Of a stretch of 64,000 nucleotides of DNA, positions 55,417-64,000 are shown piece by piece; the first letter of the stretch is position 1; the number at the start of each line of letters is the position of its first letter. This stretch comes from Congeria kusceri. Its lineage: Eukaryota; Mollusca; Bivalvia; Myida; Dreissenidae. The stretch spans positions 71,968,578 to 72,032,577 of the forward strand of contig CM051029.1 of the NCBI GenBank assembly GCA_027627225.1, given 5' to 3'. The notes below the pieces were generated by a model. The model worked only from the letters and a program-made list of their open reading frames with translations, was not told where the DNA came from and searched no databases. Both the position numbers and the translations under genes were made by a program.

Positions 55417-58096
55417 AATCAAACATGACAATTTATGATATGTATTACGAATTTCAACTATTGTTTTAGTATATATAATGTGATTATCCTGATTGATGTT
55501 CCCGTTCAGTTAGCAATAGATGTATTTGAAAAGAAACATTCGCTAAATAAAGACTAATTATGTTGTAACGTATACAATGGTATAGTACGTAGCACACAAA
55601 CGACGATTCAAATTACGTTTAATAAACAGCTGTGTTGATGAACTGTGCATGTGGCAAGTAGAGAAGTCCACTCTAAACTTGAAGATACATAATTTAGAGT
55701 TTACAGGTACACCATAACTGTATTTATTTTTACATAATAAATTCCCTTTTTCATATAAATACATATTCTAACACAACACGCGGCTAGTTTTCCATAGACA
55801 AAGAAGGAAATTAACTATAGGTTACTCTGCAACAAATTATGGGTGGAGTGTAATGTTTTGAAAATTATATTATCAAATTGAAACTGAACGATTATTGCCT
55901 ACACTAGTTTTATCTCACGTTTTAGCTCGACTTATTCGAAGAAGAAAAGTCGAGCTATTGTCTTCGCTGTGTCGTCTGCGTCACCGTACGCGTTAGTTTA
56001 GTTTTTAGGTTAAGTTTTTTGTCAGAGTCCATTTCTCACAAACTATCTAGAGTATCCATTTGAAACTTTCAATACTTATAAAATGCATTGAGAAGCTTTC
56101 CAGCTTTGATTCAAAAAGGGTTACACTAAAATCGTTTATTTTAACCGATGTCAGTCAGGGGTATGTCACTTGTTATAACGAATCTACTTTAAATCACATA
56201 TGGGTAAATAAAAAAATAAATAAATAAAATTGATATATTTTGGTAAATTCAAAAAATAAATACGATGGGTTTACGGAAATTATTGAGAAAGTGTTTTTAT
56301 TTCGAGTTTTAATCAACGTTCATACGTAACACATTACGCAGATACATTTTAACTTCTGACCAACTAAATTATCATGCAAATCACATGTAAATTAGTTTAA
56401 ATAATTTAGGCAAATTATGTGTTGGAAATATTGAATTTTATTTGAGAAATACATATATGGCGAATTATGAAGAAAGAATAATGGAATACTGGCTTATTGC
56501 ACAAAACATGCATCTAGCAATATTTAATCTAAGTCTCTGTTGTGTACATACCTATTTCCAAATTTGTACATCTTATCTGGCAGTGTTGTTGAAGTTGGCA
56601 TTTATTACCTCTCACTTACATACTGTTAGCTGCCGAAGTTAATATTTAGCGAACATTTTGTGAACATTTGAAATTTTCGCGAACTTTTCAAAATACTCGA
56701 AGGAATGTTCGCAGACTGTTAACATGCGGTTCATTTTTCACATGCAAATTAGGTCTTCCGCATTAAGTTGTGAACTTTCAGCGAATATATTTGTGAACTA
56801 TCCAAAATTTAAAATGCGAACTATTTGCGAATATAAATGTAAGCTATCTGCATCTGCGAATATAAATGTGAGCTATCTCCAAACAAGATGTTATCCATTG
56901 GAAATTTACATATCTTTCTGTAACTTATTTGTGATTTATGCATAAGCAACTTGCCAATTCTGCAAATACACACACATACTTTGTTAGCAATACCATAATG
57001 ATGTTGACAAGTATTATAAGTATGATTAGTGTTGCGGTAGTTGTGGTGCAATGCTGTTGATGATAATGATGATAATGACAATGGTATAATGATCTTAGTG
57101 GACATGCAGGTGATGATGGTGATCCATTATTTGTCTATGGTGAAGGATGTGTCATGTGTAAATAACAGAGAAATAATTTCAAATAAAAAAATACAAATGA
57201 TATAATTCGGATTCTTGGTGCTTCTCGTCACGCCAGTACATAAAGGTGAACCGTTTGTACAAATTTATTCTATACTTCAGTACACACTAATTAAATTGCA
57301 TGCCATGAACTTAATGTTACTAGTTAAACATCAGAATATTGTCATAAAACAAAGCAAATGAACCAAATTCATCAAAATATTTTTGTCCAGTTTGTTTTCG
57401 GCCGTATTATTCCTAGATGTAGTGCAAATGCAAAATAAAGTCTAAAAATGGTTGTTTTCCATATTAAAACATCGATACTATATGCAACGACCTCTTATAG
57501 CGTCTCTTCAACAACCAAGAACCTGAAAATAAACCTTTTTCAAAAATGTAAACCATCACAGTGGTTCATAATGACTTTAACAACTTTTTTATTCTATGCT
57601 ACGAAGCTGAAATAAAAAACAGTGGAGTTTTATCATAGGTCCACACGATAAGCACGTTTCAAATTTCAAATCTTCAAATATACAATGAAATGTGCTTTTA
57701 GACGGCCATATTGATTCCTCTGTATAAATTTCTTACTTAAAAATTACGCGGTGCCGAATACGTTCACCCCCTATATAAATAATGTATATATATGAAAAAC
57801 CAGGATGGATGTACATAGAATAAACAGAAATATTGCTATGTATATATGTTATGCTTTCCAAAGACGAAATGTTTGTTAACTTAACTTATTTTATTATGTG
57901 TTGCTGTACCACTGTATTTCTCTACACTTATATGTATATTGAAATGTTTGTATGTATGTGTATCTATATTTGCATTTAAGGGCCGTTGGCCATGAAGCAA
58001 ATAAACCAATTGAATTGAATTAACTTTGCAGTATGTTCGCTGAAAGTTCGCAGGTAGTTGACATTAAAATATCATTTCTGTAAGGGCTGGCAGATA
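55417..58096 (+). other. 3' flank of TRIM-like copy 2
   Basis: Matches 46309-49010 of copy 1, including the AGCTCGACTT hairpin (55924-55956) and the GATGATAAT stretch. No coding sequence seen. Confidence 0.55.
55546..55551 (+). terminator. Candidate polyadenylation hexamer, TRIM-like copy 2
   Basis: AATAAA about 130 bp after the stop, matching 46438 in copy 1. Confidence 0.55.
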
Positions 58097-59640
58097 AAAA
58101 GATGACGAGGTTTCCATCAAACTTAAGTGCAAGAGTAAACAATACTCTAATGAACACAGGGCACCAAATGTTATCATGTTACAGGTGTGTTTCTCATTTA
58201 TTCATAGGAGTAACAGTATTATTTTCCCTGCAAAAACGTGTAACAATCTTCTGATGGTAGTACATATGACGAAACTCCGAAATAGAGCACTTTGCTCAAT
58301 AAGAACATTTCCTTACAAAAGGGGTGCATGAAGGGCAGCTGCGCATGTGTGCAAAAAGAATTCAGTGACAGGATTGAAACTCAAACAACTTTCTATCCGA
58401 AGCATAGAGTAGAATTTGTATTTATATCAATCGCCATTTTCAAATAAAAGGAGATAAGTGGTTAGATCACTGCATGGGGGACCAGTGATAAACCATACGA
58501 GAAACGTTTCATAGTAAATCAGCATATTGTGCTCAATGGTAAGTGAAAACAAATTGATTTCAACCCACTGATTTCATTTATGCCCATAAAATCTACTGCA
58601 AACATGTCCCTGTGGATGTTTGGTCAAGATTGGATGAACAATGAAGTTTCGACAAGAATATCGGTAGAACTGATGGATACTCCACGATGCCCATTTGACC
58701 TTTAATTGAGGCATTGACTTTTAACCTATGGACCTATACTCGCGGCAATTGTACTGTTACGGGCAAACACTTGTGGAATTTAAAAACCATCCATCCAAGG
58801 CCAAGTTATAAGTGCGGAAAACAAACATCCAGTTTCGAGCTTTAACTTTTAAGTATTACCTTGACCTTTGACCTACGGTCCTTGTTCATTTCCGGGACAT
58901 ACTGTCTCATTTAGGCAAACATTTGTGCCAAGTAAGTTGAAAATCCCACAATCCACAGCCAAGTTTAGTCCAGACTAACAAAAAGCAGTTTCAACCGTTC
59001 ACCTCTAAGTATGACCTTTACCTTTGACCTATGGACCTGGTTGATGCGCGCTTCACGCCATATCATTGAGGAAAACATTTGTGCCAAGTAGTTTTACAAT
59101 CCACGGCAAGTTAAAACACGGAAAGCGAAGTGCCAATTTCGAAATTTGACATCTAGGTATGACATTGATCATTGACCTACTGACATGATTCATGAGCGCT
59201 ACACACAAATAATTGCGGCTAACATTCTTGTCAAGTAATTTTAAAATTCCTCGATCTATGGCCAAGTTGTATTCGGGACAAGCAAAAAAGCCCATGTATA
59301 ATCAAAGGGCAATAACTCATTAAAATCCTCAGACAGGAACGAACTGACACTATGCACATGTCCACTTGCTAGGGATGCTGCATACTTATAAATTTTCATT
59401 GAAATTAAGTTATTTAGTTCCGGAGACCTCGCGCGAAAACGAAGTACCGGGCCTACTGACGGAGGTAGATGGATTTTGATAGATAAAATTGTCGAGTAAA
59501 TGCGTTTCACACCCAGACACACTAACTGCCAGTTGAATAAAAATTCGGACGGACTGGCAAAGCGGTGACTATATGCCCCACTTCGGGGAGCATAAACACA
59601 CCAACATGAAAATAACCCCAACTGTTTGCTATGTGTGGTC
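58097..59640. repeat. Decayed dispersed repeats after the duplication
   Basis: From about 58670 there are three to four diverged units of roughly 165 bp with TGACCTTTGACCTATGGACC and AACATTTGTGCCAAGTA. They resemble the 22319-23281 family and close near CCCCACTTCGGGGAGCATAA at 59577-59596. The stretch 58097-58560 shows nothing I can name. Confidence 0.55.
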
Positions 59641-60127
59641 CCCTCTTCCCCCCCCCCCCCCCCAATCAGCAAGTGCGCCCTGAGCTATCTGATTTTTAAT
59701 ATACATTTATTCATTATCAGTGGAGCATTATACTCTCTGTCTTCAGTACTCAGAAATTCTATTTTTAAAAATCAATCAATATATTTTCATTAAAGAAATA
59801 TAAACCTAGAGTTACCTTTCGTGGCTTGTATTCAGGTAGTACTTGTTTTTTTGATAGATAAAAATTGTTGTTTTATATTTGCTTTCTTTTTAACATGGAA
59901 CTTGCGACCGCCTTTATAGCCAAAATATAGTACTTATATATAGTACTCCTATACAACACTGGCGTAATACTACATTTCAACATGGTCATATTACTAATGT
60001 TAATATGGAATTTAAACTGAGATGTGCACATTATACTACAATACAATATGAGCATATAACTACAGTACAAAATGGACATAGTAGGAGGCCTCCTTCGGTA
60101 GTCTGTCGACCATGGACATTGCGCCCT
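59641..60127. other. Unassigned stretch with a poly-C run
   Basis: It contains a 16-base C-run at 59648-59663, AT-rich sequence, and ATAGTACTTATATATAGTACT, a short near-palindrome at about 59928. No gene or element recognised. Confidence 0.4.
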
Positions 60128-60563
60128 AAAAGTTAGTGGCGTGGGACTAGAACCGCTTCTTCGATGGCTGGTAAGACCATTGAGAAAGTGGTAGTCTCTG
60201 CTGAACAATGTGCATATGTAGTTGGTCGTGGGGCATGTCCGTGTTCTCGTGCCTTCCGCCTGGCTCTTCTCTCTTCTACCAGGTTAAGATCTTTTTGCGA
60301 CTGTTTCTTGAGCAAGCACCACCGACTGCTGCGGTGTCCTCATATATATACGTCCTAAAGTCCTCACATAATGCAGCCTCAGGCGCGGAAGGACTATAAA
60401 CCCCGAAACAACAACTGTTGGTGTACTGAGCTTTCATGTCACCCTTCCAGACATCTTGTTATCCAAGTCTGCGTTGTCTGAGCAGCGTGTACATGGTGGG
60501 GGCCAGCGCTGGCAAGAAACTTAGGGGACAACGACGTTCTCTTTGGAGTAGAGCTCTAAATAG
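60128..60563 (-). pseudogene. Broken antisense LINE, C-terminal and linker fragments
   Basis: On the minus strand, 60133-60315 reads DLNLVEERRARRKAREHG, like the basic C-terminal tail of some invertebrate LINE ORF2 proteins. From 60563 downward the frame reads YLELYSKENVVVP, continuing the fragment at 61317-61490. The central reverse transcriptase is missing, so it is an internally deleted copy. The family is judged from memory of the motif only. Confidence 0.5.
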
Positions 60564-60571
60564 GTTTCCAC

Positions 60572-61316
60572 TAGGGGTGTCACAATATACCAGTATATTG
60601 CACTATATGATTAAATAAAATATCGCAATATGAATGTCCATACCAATACATTGCATTTCTTATTTGGTATTTTTACAGTTTTGTGGTTCGTCCTGTTATT
60701 AATACATCGATTACAAAACTTATTTTACTGAATTAAAACAGGCTTATTTCAGTGATAAACAGTTGAAATCTAGTACCATGTGTAAAGTTGATGGTTTTGT
60801 AGGGTTGAAGGTCAAAAGCCATACAATTATAGGCAGCACCAGTGACCAAAGCCGACCAATTATATTCCATTTATGTTTCGTACACATGTATTCTCTTAAA
60901 ATGTGTATGCTTAATAATACATTGCACCCGATACATTGTTTCCAGCAAAAATAAACAGTGAAATACTTACATAGTTAATGCACAGAAAAAAACATACACC
61001 TGACTGGATTGTCTGCACATGCAAATAATCACTACCAGTATATGAATAATAGCCTATAATAAATACAGTGTACACAACAGCCGTGCCAGGTCGTTTCAAT
61101 GTGTTGCTATTGTTGTACCTGTCATCAACATTGGTGACAATGAAAAGTTAGAAACCATGCTATAAAATATTGCACTGTTGATAGTGATTTTATCAGTATT
61201 AAGCTTATTAAATACATAAATACTAAGGTCGCAATATATCAAAATAAATATTGTGATAAATTAAAAAAATACCGCAATATATCGCAATATGGATTTCTAA
61301 TATTGTGACACCCCTA
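60572..61316. mobile_element. 745-bp hAT-like non-autonomous transposon
   Basis: Exact 8-bp target duplication GTTTCCAC (60564-60571 and 61317-61324). Terminal inverted repeats are TAGGGGTGTCACAATAT and ATATTGTGACACCCCTA. An 8-bp duplication with these ends fits the hAT superfamily. There is no transposase, so it depends on another element. It interrupts an antisense LINE fragment whose frame is continuous once the element and one duplicate copy are set aside. Confidence 0.88.
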
Positions 61317-61490
61317 GTTTCCACGCATCTTTCCATCTGCTTGGCTTTGTCGGTGATTACTGTTCCGATGCTGGTTTTCAGAGGTGCTGTGTAGCCCTGA
61401 GCTGGTCCGAGAGCCTTCTTGATGCCCTCGTACATGCCCCTAATGTTGCCTGTTGCTACTGCATTCTGAATGTTGTGACTGAGCTAAATT
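61317..61490 (-). pseudogene. Antisense LINE fragment (linker before the reverse transcriptase)
   Basis: The minus strand reads GNIRGMYEGIKKALGPAQGY, then TAPLKTSIGTVITDKAKQME and RCVET. This is the region between endonuclease and reverse transcriptase in a widespread invertebrate LINE. It continues at 60563 on the other side of the hAT-like insertion, which restores YLELYS. Confidence 0.7.
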
Positions 61491-61534
61491 ACCAATGAGC
61501 TAAATTACCAATGGCCAAGCTAAATTACATGTAC

Positions 61535-63090
61535 CCGACTCAAGACATAATACTTCACTGCAACACCGGCATCATATAATGCACTATATATGGCCATGGA
61601 ATACCGGTAAGCTAGATTATAGACATAATAATACACTGCAACACCGGCATCATGCAATGCACTATAAATACCGGTAAGCTAGAGTATAGACATAATACTA
61701 CACTGCAACACCGGCATCATATAATACACTGTATATAGCCATGGAATACCGGTAAGCTAGATTATAGACATAATACTACACTGCAACACCGGCATCATAT
61801 AATGCACTATATATAGCCATGGAATACCGGTAAGCTAGATTATAGACATAATACTACACTGAAACACCGGCATCATGCAATGCACTATATATGGCCATGG
61901 AATACCGGTAAGCTAGATTATAGACATAATACTACACTGCAACACCGACATCATATAATGCACTATATATGGCCATGGAATACCGGTAATCTAGATTATA
62001 GACATAATACTACACTGCAACACCGGCATCATGCAATGCACTATATATGGCCATGGAATACCGGTAAGCTAGAATATAGACATAATACTACACTGCAACA
62101 CCGGCATCATATAATGCACTATATATAGCCATGGAATACCGGTAAGCTAGATTATAGACATAATACTACACTGCAACACAGGCATCATGCAATGCACTAT
62201 ATATGGCCATGGAATACCGGTAAGCTAGATTATAGACATAATACTACACTGCAACACCGGCATCATATAATGCACTATATATAGCCATGGAATACCGGTA
62301 AGCTAGATTATAGACATAATACTACACTGAAACACCGGCATCATATAATGCACTATATATAGCCATGGAATACCGGTAAGCTAGATTATAGACATAATAC
62401 TACACTGCAACACCGGCATCATATAATGCACTATATATAGCCATGGAATACCGGTAAGCTAGATTATAGACATAATACTACACTGAAACACCGGCATCAT
62501 GCAATGCACTATATATGGCCATGGAATACCGGTAAGCTAGATTATAGACATAATACTACACTGCAACACCGACATCATATAATGCACTATATATGGCCAT
62601 GGAATACCGGTAAGCTAGATTATAGACATAATACTACACTGCAACACCGGCATCATGCAATGCACTATATATGGCCATGGAATACCGGTAAGCTAGAATA
62701 TAGACATAATACTACACTGCAACACCGGCATCATATAATGCACTATATATAGCCATGGAATACCGGTAAGCTAGATTATAGACATAATACTACACTGCAA
62801 CACAGGCATCATGCAATGCACTATATATGGCCATGGAATACCGGTAAGCTAGATTATAGACATAATACTACACTGCAACACCGGCATCATATAATGCACT
62901 ATATATAGCCATGGAATACCGGTAAGCTAGATTATAGACATAATACTACACTGAAACACCGGCATCATATAATGCACTATATATAGCCATGGAATACCGG
63001 TAAGCTAGATTATAGACATAATATTACACTGCAACACCGGCATCATATAATGCACTATATTTGGCCATAGAATACCAGTAAGCTAGAGTA
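61535..63090 (+). repeat. 78-bp satellite, about 20 units, with 624-bp higher-order repeat
   Basis: Unit ATGGAATACCGGTAAGCTAG, ATTATAGACATAATACTACA, CTGCAACACCGGCATCATAT, AATGCACTATATATAGCC. Variants (GAAACACC, ATGCAATG, CGACATC, CACAGGC, AGAATATAG) recur in the same order 624 bp apart, which is eight units: 61858 and 62482 both start the same series. Edge units are shorter or more diverged. An 82-codon frame appears twice, 624 bp apart, as a by-product. Confidence 0.95.
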
Positions 63091-64000
63091 TAAACATACA
63101 TGTAATACTTTTGTTGTGTACATCATTTTATGCTACAATGTTCACATAATACTTTTTTTACAACAGACACCCAATACTTTGCTTCGGCGTGCACATAATA
63201 ATGCGCAGCCATATGAACACACTGCGCCACCAAAATGTGATCAGATACATGGCACTAAGCTACACGTACGTACCGAATACACCTAATACTGTGCTGAAAA
63301 AAAGGTACGTTCTACAGAAAATCACAACGCTTACACCGTAGAAAGGCTATTGGCGACAAAAGAAACTAAGAGCATATGAAATATGAGTGCATGTTTGCTA
63401 AAAATGAAGCATTTGTTTGAATGAAGTTCACTTTCTTACCATTAAACTTTATAACGTGGCTTTTTATTTAATAGTATACATCATAATAAAAACTGATGTG
63501 TAAGTAACAAACAATTTTTTCGAGATAATTTTCTTATGCAAATGAAATTACATGTACATGCCAGTTAACAAGTCAATATGCAAGGGCCAGAATGACAGAT
63601 GAAGCGTAGTAGTTAGGAGAACCGATTATTAGTGCTTCGTAGCCTGCTGAGTCAAAAGTAGGTCAGACAATTGCAAGCTCTCAATTTTTCATACAACAGT
63701 TTAAAATGAATAAATTGCAGTAATTTGTTGTCAAAATATTCAGAAAGAGAATCGGTAACAAGAAAAAAATACACTTTCGCAACGAGTAAAAAATAACCGA
63801 TGTAACGCATTCAACACTGAGGTGAATATTTCTGTTACATGCAAGTAAATAGCGAAAGAAGGGGTGTCATTGGTTAAAAGTTACATTTGTAATAAAATGA
63901 CTTTTTTAGAATCTGTAATTGTAATAAATTACATGATATACTCAAGCACATGATATACTCATTATAATACATATTACATACATTCTCTAAATTTTCTTTA
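63091..64000. other. AT-rich end of window, nothing recognised
   Basis: No frame above 60 codons, no tandem array and no inverted-repeat element seen. A TGATATACTCAAGCACATGATATACTC direct repeat occurs near 63934-63960. Confidence 0.5.

Noticed and set aside
61880..62752. Two near-identical 82-codon frames as duplicated genes
   Set aside because: By-products of the 78-bp satellite (a multiple of three) and its 624-bp higher-order period.

Overview
This window is animal nuclear DNA. The coding sequence is split by GT-AG introns, and the rest is AT-rich and crowded with retrotransposons, small inverted-repeat elements and tandem arrays. Several interspersed families look like those of bivalve molluscs, and one hairpin-like family (six copies, 220-18962) reminds me of dreissenid mussels. 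That placement is from memory and was not searched.

Region 1 (1 to about 25770) is the 3' part of one plus-strand gene, MFSD1, a lysosomal 12-helix major-facilitator transporter. Eleven exons (647-855 to 21900-22024) join in consistent phase into about 413 codons; the N-terminal exon or exons lie upstream of the window. The introns hold six copies of the hairpin-like family, a tRNA-derived SINE with a perfect 13-bp target duplication, several other inverted-repeat elements, a decayed LINE 3' end, and minisatellites with units of 26, 35, 41/58, 41 and 58/65 bp. Two arrays consist of copies of the splice-acceptor region that they adjoin.

Region 2 (about 25770-29755) has no gene I can support.

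Region 3 (29756-58096) is a direct segmental duplication of about 6.7 kb, separated by a 2.2-kb inverted-repeat element (49009-51232). Each copy carries one intact two-exon gene for a 584-residue RING-less TRIM-like protein: two B-boxes and a coiled coil in exon 1, a beta-propeller-like region in exon 2. In the first copy the intron has taken in a 12.6-kb LINE (32849-45443), which itself contains a second LINE of another family (38501-43728). The outer LINE landed on the 3' splice site of exon 2 and duplicated it, so both genes still have their acceptor and full reading frame. Exon 2 differs between the copies more than the noncoding DNA beside it, mostly by amino-acid replacements.

Region 4 (58097-64000) has no gene. 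It holds decayed dispersed repeats, a broken antisense LINE split by a 745-bp hAT-like element with an 8-bp target duplication, and a 78-bp satellite with a 624-bp higher-order repeat.

In total three cellular genes are supported, one partial and two complete. Exon joins come from reading frame, splice consensus and family resemblance, without transcript evidence.
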